NCBI GenBank assembly: GCA_041671545.1
Contig: JBAZBI010000013.1
Span: 47,632 to 111,631 of the forward strand
Direction of reading: 5' to 3'
Length of the DNA: 64,000 nt
From: UBA1563 sp041671545
GTDB taxonomy: Bacteria; Bacteroidota; Ignavibacteria; Ignavibacteriales; Ignavibacteriaceae
In this document: piece by piece, positions 17,514 through 26,900 of the stretch
Layout of the letters: each line of letters opens with the position of its first letter
Position numbering within the stretch: position 1 is the first letter of the stretch
Notes under the pieces: generated by a model
Told to the model about the DNA's origin: nothing
Databases searched by the model: none
What the model saw: the letters and a program-made list of their open reading frames with translations, nothing else
Made by a program: the position numbers and the translations under genes

Positions 17514-19808
17514 CTACTTCATAAGAATCATTTTCTTTGTAGAAACAAAGTTACCAGCAGATAACCTGTAGAGATAAATTCCGGTAGGTAAATCATTCGC
17601 GTTAAATTCTACTGTGTAATTTCCTGTCTGATATTCTCTGTTAACCAACGTTGCAACTTTTTCTCCGGTAATGTTAAAGACTGTCAAGTTTACAAATCCG
17701 TTGTTTGCAAGTGAGAAGGAGATAGTGGTTGTCGGGTTGAACGGATTCGGATAGTTCTGTAAAAGATTGAATTCGTTTGGAACTACGTTATCATTTTCAA
17801 CGCCGGTTGTACCGTTTGGATTGCTTGAAACTCTTGCCATCGATGCAGGAACGTTAATTACACTTGGCATACTTAACTGAGTTGCGCCAACGATTGTTGC
17901 AAAGTTTGCGATCGTTGTATCATTTGAAATTGTTCCGTCAAACAGACTGTTATTGAACTGCCCGGCTCCGAACATGCAGCGAACCATAACTTGTCCGCTT
18001 ACTAAACCGGTTGCAAAATCTAAAACTGATTTAGGCGCTAAAATTGCCGCGGTAACATTGATGTTGTGAATTTTAACGGTATCAGCTTCAAAAAAGTTGA
18101 TAAGGACTTTTTCTTTCGATGTTCCGATTACGTTACATCCGCCAACCCACTCAATATTTTTTCCGCTAACGTTTACAATTGCAGTTGAGTTATTCGGAAC
18201 ATCAACGGTAAAGTTGTTTGCTGAACTCAACATGGCTCCGTCAACATAAAATACGTTCTCTACATTGTTATGTCCAACAAGTTCAACATGTCCGTATTCA
18301 AATTTTACGGTATCGGTTGGAGTTAAGGCAGATAACTGATTCGATAAATTTATTAAATGAATTCGTGCACTGTTAAAATTAATTACTGAATCCTTTTCAA
18401 TTCCGTTATCAGCAGAAAAAGCGGTTGTAGAAGTTATGAAGTTTCCGTAAAGAGCTTTCCCGTTATAAACTCTTCCGCTTATAAAGGTTAAATGATTTCC
18501 AACAACCAAAACGTTTCCTGAATTTGCCGGAAGTTTATCGCCAACACTGTAGTTTCTTAAATCAGCATATCCGCCAACAGCAACTTTTCCTTCTGTATCG
18601 GAAGATGGCTGTACTAACGTATCAAGTACGAATAAGTTAAATTCTGAAGCCGCGCCGAAGTCATAAGTTGGAGCGGAAGCGTTTCCAAAGTTTACTTTTA
18701 CTTTAATTTCCAAGGACGCAGAATCATGTGCGTTAATAGTTCCGGCGTTCCAGATTCCGGTTGAAGGATTATAAACTCCATTTGGAACTGAAGAAACAAA
18801 CTCTAAAACCGAAGCTAATTGATCGGATACTTGAACATTCTGCGCGTTTCCGTTGCCGCTGTTTTTTACGGTGATCGTATAAGTGATAATGTCGTTATTG
18901 CTTACGTTTGTTTTGTCTGCAACTTTAGTAAGAGCGAGATTGAATGAGTTGCTCCAATTAACAGTTCTTGTAATTGTTCTTGAAGCTGTGGTTGGTTTCG
19001 CAAGAATAAGTTTTTGTTTTCCATCGGGATCAGCAACATGAAAATATTTTGTGCCGGAAGGAATTCCAACAACTCCGGTTGCAGTAACTGTAGCTGTTGT
19101 TTGTCCGCTTGCAGGTGTTAAAGTTACATTCTGCGAAACTCCGTTGATGCCTGTTACTACATTAGTTTCACTTAATGATCCGCCTGTAGTAGCAAGAGAA
19201 ATCTGTACGTTTGCCATTGCCAAACCGTTTTCGTTGAACGCTTGTACGGTAAAAGTTACAGGTGAACCGTTGGTAAATGATTGAACCGGAATATTAATTA
19301 CAAAAGTGTTTAAATTGAAACTATGGGTATTTGCAAAAGCATCGGCTTTAATTTCTGCAACGCGGGCTAAAATATCGCTAATATCTGCGCCGTTTTGCCC
19401 GGTAAGCGTACTTAAATTTAATCCGTCGGTAATATTCCAAAGGGTAAGTTGAATAGCGGCAGCTTCTCTTTTTATATCTGAAAGCATGCCAGTGTAACTT
19501 AATTTATATGGATAATAATTATTTAAAATGTAGGCGAGTGTATCGTTCGTAGCTTCTACATCTTGATAATTTTCATTATACGCAAGGTGATGATAAAGAT
19601 CGATACAATAGAGACTTGTTGCATTTCCGTCAACAATGGCTTTAAAAGTTCCGGCAAAATAATCATCGTTTATAGGCCAGGGGAGGTGAATTCCAACGCC
19701 TTTGTCTTTTCCGGTAACTTGAGCGGTGCTGTTAACTCCTGCACGAAGAAAAGAGCTCATACTGACGATTAAAAGTGCAACTACTACTGTATAATATTTT
19801 TTGTTCAT
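17514..19808 (-). CDS. T9SS surface protein with thioester adhesin, DUF11 and choice-of-anchor A domains (paralogue 1)
   Basis: A 764-residue exported protein. An upstream GTG would add three residues, but AAAGGTG is better placed as the ribosome site for the ATG at 19808. Domain order: signal peptide; thioester-type domain (about 27-150) with C68 in SLYCIDLYHH, the ILNNYYP motif and Q120 in AAAIQLTLWNITDG; a Big-1-like Ig domain (about 155-265); a DUF11 repeat (about 290-380); a choice-of-anchor A domain (about 385-650, QPSSDTEGKVAVGGYADL); and a T9SS tail (LLQNYPNPFNPTTT ... KKMILMK). In Gram-positive adhesins the Cys-Gln pair forms a covalent-binding thioester. The same chemistry is inferred here, not proven. 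It is the tandem paralogue of 20077-22359. Confidence 0.88.
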   Translation of the reverse strand: MNKKYYTVVVALLIVSMSSFLRAGVNSTAQVTGKDKGVGIHLPWPINDDYFAGTFKAIVDGNATSLYCIDLYHHLAYNENYQDVEATNDTLAYILNNYYPYKLSYTGMLSDIKREAAAIQLTLWNITDGLNLSTLTGQNGADISDILARVAEIKADAFANTHSFNLNTFVINIPVQSFTNGSPVTFTVQAFNENGLAMANVQISLATTGGSLSETNVVTGINGVSQNVTLTPASGQTTATVTATGVVGIPSGTKYFHVADPDGKQKLILAKPTTASRTITRTVNWSNSFNLALTKVADKTNVSNNDIITYTITVKNSGNGNAQNVQVSDQLASVLEFVSSVPNGVYNPSTGIWNAGTINAHDSASLEIKVKVNFGNASAPTYDFGAASEFNLFVLDTLVQPSSDTEGKVAVGGYADLRNYSVGDKLPANSGNVLVVGNHLTFISGRVYNGKALYGNFITSTTAFSADNGIEKDSVINFNSARIHLINLSNQLSALTPTDTVKFEYGHVELVGHNNVENVFYVDGAMLSSANNFTVDVPNNSTAIVNVSGKNIEWVGGCNVIGTSKEKVLINFFEADTVKIHNINVTAAILAPKSVLDFATGLVSGQVMVRCMFGAGQFNNSLFDGTISNDTTIANFATIVGATQLSMPSVINVPASMARVSSNPNGTTGVENDNVVPNEFNLLQNYPNPFNPTTTISFSLANNGFVNLTVFNITGEKVATLVNREYQTGNYTVEFNANDLPTGIYLYRLSAGNFVSTKKMILMK

Positions 19809-19843
19809 TTTTTTCACCTTTGTTAAAACTTGCTATCTATTAT

Positions 19844-19890
19844 CCAGAAATCGTACCAAAGCGAAAATAGGCAATAAAGGCTGTTTTTGG
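19844..19890 (-). promoter_or_regulatory. Conserved upstream element of thioester protein 1
   Basis: Read on the minus strand, CCAAAAAC is followed by TTGGTACGATTTCTGG. The TTGGTACG block (plus 19852-19859) is 36 bp before the ATG measured from its downstream end. The same pair, with the same 31-bp offset, precedes paralogue 2. TTGGTACG-N4-CTGG resembles a -24/-12 (sigma-54) promoter, but the final C of the -12 GC is replaced by G. Confidence 0.4.
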
Positions 19891-19990
19891 GGATTACGAG
19901 GGATTTTTCTGTTTTATTTTGAGACTGATTATCGATTTGATCTTTTTGTCGGATTACAGGCAGGTGAGAAATAATTCTCCAATCTTTGGA

Positions 19991-20020
19991 AGAAAAAGCC
20001 CGGTATCTGTTACCGGGCTT
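19991..20020 (-). terminator. Terminator of thioester protein 2
   Basis: A perfect 10-bp stem (AAGCCCGGTA / TACCGGGCTT) with a 5-nt loop, followed on the minus strand by a T run. It lies 57 bp past the stop codon of the gene at 20077-22359. Confidence 0.9.
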
Positions 20021-20087
20021 GGACCATTCTTGTCTCCCATTTCAGAAGGAGACTTGGTGGGGGCTCTTTCGCCGTCTTATTTCAACA
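20021..20087 (-). repeat. Duplicated 3' end block (copy 1)
   Basis: This block covers the last codons, the stop and the 3' untranslated region of the 20077-22359 gene. It is nearly repeated at 23871-23938 after another gene. It contains a small hairpin, GTCTCC ... GGAGAC (20032-20053), next to the terminator. Gene 17514-19808 lacks it. Confidence 0.65.
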
Positions 20088-22359
20088 GCGTCATTTTCTT
20101 TGTAATCGTGTTGCTTGGGGAAGAAATTCTATAGATATAAACTCCGCTGGTTAATTCGCTTGCATTAAAGCTAACCGAATATTTTCCAGGGGCGAGTACG
20201 TTATTTACTAATGTTTTTACTTCTTGTCCAATCAAATTGTAGACTACTAATTTTACCGCTTCTTGTGCAGCAACGGTAAATTGAATGGTTGTTGCCGGGT
20301 TAAATGGATTAGGATAGTTCTGTAAGAGATTGAATTCTTTCGGAGCTACTGTTCCATTTTCAACACCGGTCGTTCCGGTTGGGTTTGCGTTTACTCTTGC
20401 CATCGAAACAGGTACGTCAACAATACTCGGCATGCTTAATTGTGTTGCGCTTATGATAGATGCAAAATTTGCGATGGTGGTATCTCCGGTAACAGTTCCG
20501 TTGAACGGGCTGAGATTAAATTGTCCGGCGCCGAACATGCAGCGGACCATAACTTGTCCGGTGATCAATCCGTGCGGGAAATCGAGAACCGCTTTAGGAG
20601 CTAAACATGAAGCGGTAATGTTAATGTCTGAAACTTTTACCGTATCGGCTTCAAAGAAATTGATAAGTATGTTATCTATCTGGGTTCCAACTACGCTGAA
20701 TCCGCCTTTCCACGTGATCGAATTTCCTTTAACATTTACGATAACAGTAGAATTGTTCGGAACATCGATAGTAAAGTTGTTTGCTGCGCTGATCAAGGAA
20801 TCTTCAACAAAGAATACGTTCTGAACCGGATTTGTTCCCGTTAGTTGAACGTTTCCCCATTCAAAGCCGACGGTGTCCGTTTCAGCTAAGTTTGAAAGTT
20901 GATTGGAAAGATTTAATAAATGATTTTCTGCACCGCTGAAATCAAGTACTGTATCTTGAAAAATCCCTTCGTCTGAAGTGAATTGTGTTGTAGAAGTAAT
21001 AAAGTTCTCATAAGTGGTTCTGCCGTTGTAAACGCGACCGCTGAAAAAGGTTAAATGATTTCCAACTACTAAAACATCGCCTGAGTTAGCCGGAAGTTTA
21101 TCGCCAACGCTGTAATTCCTTAAATCAGCATAACCGCCAACAGCTACTTTACCTTCAGCATCTGAAGATGGTTGAATTAACGTATCAATTACAAATAAGT
21201 TGAATGCTGTTGCCGCGCCAAGATCATAAGTCGGTGCGGTGGTGTTTCCGTAATTTACTTTTACTTTAATTTCTAATGAGGCTGAATCGTTTGCGTTAAC
21301 TGTTCCAACGTTCCAAATGCCTGTTGTTGGATTGTAAACGCCGTTCGGAGTAGCGGAAATAAAGTCTAAAATTGAAGCTAATTGATCGGAAACTTGAACA
21401 TTTTGAGCGTTTCCGGTTCCTGTGTTTTTAACTTTTATTGTATAGGTGATAATGTCGCCGTCGGTAACAACTGTTTTATCGGCAACTTTATTAAGTACCA
21501 AATTAAACGAGTTACACCAGTTAACGGTTTTGTTGATCGTTCTTGACGCGGTTGTTGGAGTTGCAAGAATAAGTTTCTGCTTTCCGTTTGGATCAGCAAC
21601 GTGATAATATTTTGTTCCTGATGGAATTCCTACAACGCCGGTTGCGGTAATGGTTGCTGTGGTCTGTCCGCTTGTTGGAGTTAAGGTGACAACGGGAGAA
21701 ACGCCGGTCACATCTGTTGTAACGCTGGTTTGACTTAATGTTCCCTGAGTAGCTGAAAGAGTGATCTGAACGTTAGGCATTGCCAAGCCTTGATCGTTAA
21801 AAGCTTTTACCGTAAAAGTTACCGGGGAGCCAATTGCAAAAGATTGAGCCGGAATATTGATAACGAACGTGTTAAGATTAAAACTATGCGCATTTAGATT
21901 TGCGTCTGCTACAATTGCCAAAGCTCTGGTTTTAATATCGCTGATGCTGCTTCCCGTTACGCCGTTAATATCAAGTCCATCGGTAAGATGCCATAAAGCC
22001 AATTGTACGGCTGAAGCTTCTCTGGTGTCGGCTAACTTTCCGGCATATGAAGTTTTGAACGGGTAATAATTGTTTAAGATATAAGCGAGAGTATCGTTTG
22101 TTGCTTCAACATCTTGATATGCCTGATTATAGGGGAGTGTGTGATGAAGATCGATACAATATAAACTGGTTGCTTGACTATTGACGGTAGCTTTGAAGGT
22201 TCCTGAAAAAACCGTCATACTAAACGGGGCCGGCAAGGTAACATTAACGCCTTTGTCTGTTCCCGTAACTGTTGCTGTACTTTGAACGCCGGCTTGTAAG
22301 AGTCCGGAAGCCGTTAAGAGTACGAATAAGAATGAAAAAGTAAGTTGTTTTAGTTTCAT
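20077..22359 (-). CDS. T9SS surface protein with thioester adhesin, DUF11 and choice-of-anchor A domains (paralogue 2)
   Basis: A 760-residue exported protein with the same domain order and nearly the same length as its neighbour at 17514. It has a signal peptide to about residue 23 and a thioester domain with C68 in SLYCIDLHHT and Q119 in ASAVQLALWHLTDG. A Big-1-like Ig domain, a DUF11 repeat, an anchor-A domain (LIQPSSDAEGKVAVGGYADL) and a T9SS tail (LLQNYPNPFNPATT ... KKMTLLK) follow. An AAAGGA ribosome site precedes the start. The two genes clearly arose by tandem duplication and now differ throughout, so the copy is not recent. Both thioester residues are kept in both copies. Binding target unknown. 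Confidence 0.88.
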   Translation of the reverse strand: MKLKQLTFSFLFVLLTASGLLQAGVQSTATVTGTDKGVNVTLPAPFSMTVFSGTFKATVNSQATSLYCIDLHHTLPYNQAYQDVEATNDTLAYILNNYYPFKTSYAGKLADTREASAVQLALWHLTDGLDINGVTGSSISDIKTRALAIVADANLNAHSFNLNTFVINIPAQSFAIGSPVTFTVKAFNDQGLAMPNVQITLSATQGTLSQTSVTTDVTGVSPVVTLTPTSGQTTATITATGVVGIPSGTKYYHVADPNGKQKLILATPTTASRTINKTVNWCNSFNLVLNKVADKTVVTDGDIITYTIKVKNTGTGNAQNVQVSDQLASILDFISATPNGVYNPTTGIWNVGTVNANDSASLEIKVKVNYGNTTAPTYDLGAATAFNLFVIDTLIQPSSDAEGKVAVGGYADLRNYSVGDKLPANSGDVLVVGNHLTFFSGRVYNGRTTYENFITSTTQFTSDEGIFQDTVLDFSGAENHLLNLSNQLSNLAETDTVGFEWGNVQLTGTNPVQNVFFVEDSLISAANNFTIDVPNNSTVIVNVKGNSITWKGGFSVVGTQIDNILINFFEADTVKVSDINITASCLAPKAVLDFPHGLITGQVMVRCMFGAGQFNLSPFNGTVTGDTTIANFASIISATQLSMPSIVDVPVSMARVNANPTGTTGVENGTVAPKEFNLLQNYPNPFNPATTIQFTVAAQEAVKLVVYNLIGQEVKTLVNNVLAPGKYSVSFNASELTSGVYIYRISSPSNTITKKMTLLK

Positions 22360-22393
22360 TAAAATTATCCTTTTATTTAACAGATTCCTTACA

Positions 22394-22440
22394 CCAGAAA
22401 CCGTACCAATTAGGATTTTAGCTGAAACAAGCAGTTTTGG
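22394..22440 (-). promoter_or_regulatory. Conserved upstream element of thioester protein 2
   Basis: CCAAAAC and TTGGTACGGTTTCTGG on the minus strand have the same 31-bp offset as in paralogue 1. The 3' end of the block is 35 bp from the ATG. See the element at 19844-19890. Confidence 0.4.
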
Positions 22441-22518
22441 AGATTTCCACCGCTTTTCCTTGTATTACTTTGAGACTCTTTATCGAATTGGAATGGATTG
22501 AGTAAGTTGTTTACGCAT

Positions 22519-22580
22519 TAACCTTCAAGGTTTGGTAACCAATTTCTACTTTAACCTTGAAGGCTTCATCACCAAATTGG
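22519..22580. repeat. AACCTTCAAGGTT-type inverted repeat
   Basis: A 13-bp palindrome, AACCTTCAAGGTT (22520-22532), is followed by TTGGTAACCAA and then AACCTTGAAGG (22553-22563) and CACCAAATTGG. These can pair into a long stem. It lies between the two minus-strand genes at 20077-22359 and 22640-23689. Nothing else was recognised in the 22441-22639 gap. Confidence 0.5.
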
Positions 22581-22639
22581 AATGATTGGTTGAAATGTTT
22601 GAGCGGCACATTCTCCTTATTCTTACAGCTTTTCCTCCT

Positions 22640-23689
22640 CTATTTTAATACACCGTGATAAATTATATTCAAGTTAGTTTGTGCTTCATATACTATAAAA
22701 AATACTTCTTTTTCAAAAAGCGCCGCTCCAAAAATCGGTGTTCTTGGTTTATCAAAATGTAATAAGTACTCTACATCACTTCCATTATAATGAGCCAATC
22801 CATCTGTCATTCTTAGAAAAATATCTTTTGAATTTCTCCCCCAAATTGCATTGTAAAAATTTGTGTTTTCGATATTTAGTAAAGTTGTAAATTCATTACC
22901 AATACGTTTGGCTATCCTCTTTCCTAAAACAAAATATACTTCACCGTTTATAAGACTTATATCACCTGCAAAATCATTGCTCCATACACTGCTATATATC
23001 TTAGTAAACTCACTATGGCTGTATTCATATAAAATCGTACTATCCGGATGTGCCCAACCACCAATATTAATAGCTTGTAAATAAGTTTTCCCATCAATTT
23101 TGTTTTTGTAGAGGTGCTCGATAATCCCTTTAATATTGTCAGTGTTAAGCATTGTCCATTTATCTGTATAATTTGCTATAACACTATTATTTGCCGCACC
23201 ATTACTATCAGGATATGCCCCAAACGCAAAAAGGTCATTTGGTAAGTCACCCCACATTCCATCAAAGACAATTTGTGTACTTCCATCCTTTGTTAAAACA
23301 GCATTTTCGTGCCACCCACCTCCATTATTATTCCAGATTTTACCGTTCCCTCCGCCAATAAAAATATTATCATTTGCAAAACCCCAAATGGCGCTTGGTG
23401 AAATAGGTCTTGAGATGCCATCAGTTTTCCAACGATTACCATCAAAATGAAAAATTGTTTTATCTAAATCTCCTCCACGGCTAACCACCCAAACATCCGT
23501 TGGTGAACTACCCCAAATACGAGAAATAGTGTTGTATGGATAATTCAGGGTATCCACTGACCAAACATAATCTCTTCTTCCGGGGATATCTTGTGCTGGT
23601 CCGGTAAGTGTTTTTTTACAACCAAGGCTTAGTAATACAACAGTGAATAGCACAATTGAGATGGTCTGTTTAATTATATATGTTTTCAT
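22640..23689 (-). CDS. Lipoprotein with WG-x4-D beta-propeller-like repeats
   Basis: A 349-residue protein counted from the internal ATG at 23689. The open frame extends 30 codons further upstream, but only the inner start gives a proper lipoprotein signal (LLSLGC, then KKTLTG). Repeats of the form [IM]WG-x4-D-[VILF][WF] occur at IWGSSPTDVWVV, IWGFANDNIFIG, MWGDLPNDLFAF and IWGRNSKDIFLR, suggesting a propeller of about five or more blades. No enzyme motif was seen. It lies between two large surface-protein genes. A surface or periplasmic binding role is possible but unproven. Confidence 0.65.
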   Translation of the reverse strand: MKTYIIKQTISIVLFTVVLLSLGCKKTLTGPAQDIPGRRDYVWSVDTLNYPYNTISRIWGSSPTDVWVVSRGGDLDKTIFHFDGNRWKTDGISRPISPSAIWGFANDNIFIGGGNGKIWNNNGGGWHENAVLTKDGSTQIVFDGMWGDLPNDLFAFGAYPDSNGAANNSVIANYTDKWTMLNTDNIKGIIEHLYKNKIDGKTYLQAINIGGWAHPDSTILYEYSHSEFTKIYSSVWSNDFAGDISLINGEVYFVLGKRIAKRIGNEFTTLLNIENTNFYNAIWGRNSKDIFLRMTDGLAHYNGSDVEYLLHFDKPRTPIFGAALFEKEVFFIVYEAQTNLNIIYHGVLK

Positions 23690-23785
23690 TAGACCCAAGA
23701 AATTAGTTTTTAAATCCGGAGTTACTTGAAATAAAATTAATGATTTTTGTCCCCAAAAGAAATAGTGGAGAATAACCAAATCAAA

Positions 23786-23832
23786 ACCCCACCCAACCCT
23801 CCCCTTTATTAAAGGGGAGGGCAGGGAGGGGT
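23786..23832. repeat. G/C-rich inverted repeat CCCTCCCCTTT-ATT-AAAGGGGAGGG
   Basis: A perfect 11-bp stem (23797-23807 and 23811-23821) with a 3-nt loop is extended outward by CCCCACCC and GGGAGGGG. Elements of this style are scattered in many Bacteroidota genomes. It lies between the WG-repeat lipoprotein and the next terminator. Confidence 0.7.
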
Positions 23833-23840
23833 TCGAAAAT

Positions 23841-23870
23841 AAAAAAAGCCCGGCATCAGTTGTCGGGCTT
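23841..23870 (-). terminator. Terminator of the 1097-residue surface protein gene
   Basis: AAGCCCGGCA / TGTCGGGCTT (one G-T pair) with a 5-nt loop, followed on the minus strand by seven T residues. It is closely similar to the terminator at 19991-20020. Confidence 0.88.
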
Positions 23871-23938
23871 GGACCATTTTGCCTCCCATTTCAGAGAAGG
23901 AGACTTTGGCGGGGGTTCTTTTGCCGTGTTATTTCAAC
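23871..23938 (-). repeat. Duplicated 3' end block (copy 2)
   Basis: Nearly the same sequence as 20021-20087, covering the stop codon, 3' untranslated region and the approach to the terminator. The small stem is kept in altered form (CTCCCATTTCAGAGAAGGAG). Confidence 0.65.
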
Positions 23939-26900
23939 AGCATCATTTTCTTTGTTATCATTGTACTTGCATTAGAGATCCGGTAGATATAAAGTCCGCT
24001 TGCAAATTCACTTGCATCAAATGCTACAGTGTATTTGCCGGGAGCGTAGTTTGCGTTGATCAACGTTTTTACTTCTTCTCCAAGTGTGTTATAGATAACT
24101 AATTTTATAACTTCTTGTTTTACAACGGTAAACTGAATTGTTGTAGTCGGATTGAATGGATTAGGATAATTCTGACTTAACGAAAATTCTGTCGGCATCT
24201 CGCTGTTGTTTTCAACACTTGTTGTGCTGTTGGCAACTGAATAGATCGATCCTTTTTTTGTCCCGGCATATACAACTGCGTCGGTTTCATTAATATAGAT
24301 TGAACTTACTTCTTCTTTCGGTAATGAGATTGTTTTCCATTCACCGTTTGCGGCTGTGTAGCTGTACATCTCAGATGAAAGTCCGCTTGCATAAACTGTT
24401 TCGTTTTTATCAACCGATACGGAATAGATGAATTCTGCTTTTTGATTGTTCCCAAGTTTTGTCCAGTTCATTCCGTTATCTTCTGATTTATAAACACCGC
24501 TACCGTAGGTTGCAGCGTAGAGGTTTCCGTTCAGCGATGAAGTTAATGACCAAACAAAGTTGCAATCGATGGTTGATTTCGTCCAGCTATTTCCGGCATC
24601 AACCGAGCGGTAGATTCCGCCGCCGTAGGTTGCTGCGATAAGCTGATTGTTCTTCAAAAGTATATTCTGAATTTTTAAGTTTTCTAATCCTGAGTTTGCA
24701 GCTTCCCATGAAGTTCCTTCATTTTTAGAGACGAATAATCCTTCGCCCCAAGTTGCTGCGTAGATGGTTCCGTTAGCGTCAACAGTTACGGAACGAACAT
24801 CTTTCTTTTCCAAACCAATCGTCTGCCAGGTTGTTCCGTTATCTTTGGAAGCGTAAAGACCTTTTTCTGTTCCGGCGAGGATCACCGCATTATTACTATT
24901 TACCGACCAAACGGTCTTAACTTTCATTTCAGCGTTAATAATTTCTGAAACCGATGAAGTACTGCGGTAAATTTTTCCATCTGATGTTCCGGTAATAAGA
25001 TTATTGTTCCTATCGGAGGTAAATGAAAGTACTGCGCTTGTGTTATTCAATGATGATAAGAGATTCAATCCTTGTGTCGGAGTCGCATCATCATTAGGTT
25101 CAACGGTAACAAATAGGGAAGCGTAATCATCTTCAGTAACTACACCGTTGCCCGGCGCAGAGTCCGGATCATTTTGATCTGCGAACATTACTTCTGCAAC
25201 ATTCGGAATGGTTGAAGTTGTAGGAATATTTCCGATGAACTGAACATTATTGAACTGTCCTCTTCCTTCAAGAGATTTACAGATCATTTGTCCGTTTTGA
25301 ACTCCCGTTACAAAATTTACGTGAGCGAACGGCGCTAATATCGATCCGGTAACATCGATACCTTCAATTTTAAGTGAAGCAGCTTCATAAAAATTATAGA
25401 GTACGTTATTGATCGCGGTTCCTCTAACGACAAATCCACCGCCCCAGGAAACATTATTTCCATTTACGTTTACTAAAACTACAGAACCGTTTGGAACATC
25501 GATCTCAACATTGTTAGCTGTGGAAAGGTCTGAACCGTTAACACTGAAAGTATTTAAGAAAGGATCGGTTCCGTTCATAAAAACTCCACCCCATTCCAAA
25601 GTTGTTGTTCCGTTAACCGGATGGGCAGAAAGTTCTGCAGATAAATTTTGTAAATAAACTGCTGCTGCGGCAAAATCAATTGGGGAATCTTGTCTTAATG
25701 TTCCATCAACATAACTAACAGGATAAATAGGAAGGTTTGTAGAATTTCCGTAAACAACATTTCCGCCTTCAACGGCGCCGCTTACAAAAGTTAAGTTTCT
25801 TCCTACTATCAAAGCGTCAACCGTTCCGCTTGATGAAGGAAGTTTGTCTCCAACACTGTAGTTTGCTAAAAATGCATCACGTCCAATTGCCATCTTTCCT
25901 TCGGTGTCAGAAGAAGGCTGATTAATATCTTTCAAAATAAAAACATTGTATCCTTTTGCAGGTCCTAAATCGATCGGTGATGCAGAAGAACTTGGAATAT
26001 TTACGACACATGCAATGGTTAACGTTACGTTGCTTCCGCTTGCAATTGTGCCGATTGTCCAAAGACCTGAAGTTTGGTTATAATTTCCTTGTGAAGGAAC
26101 TGCCGAAGAAAAATCGAAGCCGTTAGCTAAAAAATCTTTTGCGGAAACGTTCGTTGCATCATTTGGACCGCTATTACTAACGGTAACAGTGAAGGTTACA
26201 ACGTCGCCGTTCTTTGCAGAAACTTTGTCTGCTGTTTTTGTTAAACTTAAATCTGATTGCTGTGTAACTTCCTCAACAAAGATTCCGGCATCAACCGAGA
26301 GATTGTTCTCGCCATCGGCAAGAGTAACACATGAAGAATATCCGGTTGTAATATCAGCGTCGGAATCTTCATTATCGTTTGTTCCTTGGTTGGCTGTTGA
26401 GAAACTATAAGTTGCAGGTAAATTAAATTTTACTTTATAATCACCGGGGAGAAGTTCAGCAAAAAAGTATTCGCCATTGCCATCTGTAGTTGTAGATTTT
26501 ATTAAACTACCGGAACAATCGTATAAAGAAACAACTACACTTTGAACGCCATTTTCATTTGTGTCTTGAATTCCGTTTTTGTTTGTATCGTACCAAACTT
26601 TATCGCCGAGTGAAGCTTTTTGAATTTCGTTAGGACAAGTTAGATAATCTTCATCCTCAGTTCCGTTATCAAAATTTTCGTTAATTGCCGTTGCGGCGTC
26701 ATTCAAATCGCTAAGTGAAAATCCGGTATTCATTCCGCCAAGTGCGTTATTTACTAAAGTTAAAAGCTGGCTGACGGTTTTGCCTGAAAAAGTACCGGAA
26801 ACAATTACAAGATCACTTAAGTTAGTTGAGTTAGAACCGATTGCTCCGTTTAAATCGAAAAAAACATTCATTGTTAATGCGGCAGCTTGTCCGGCAAAAA

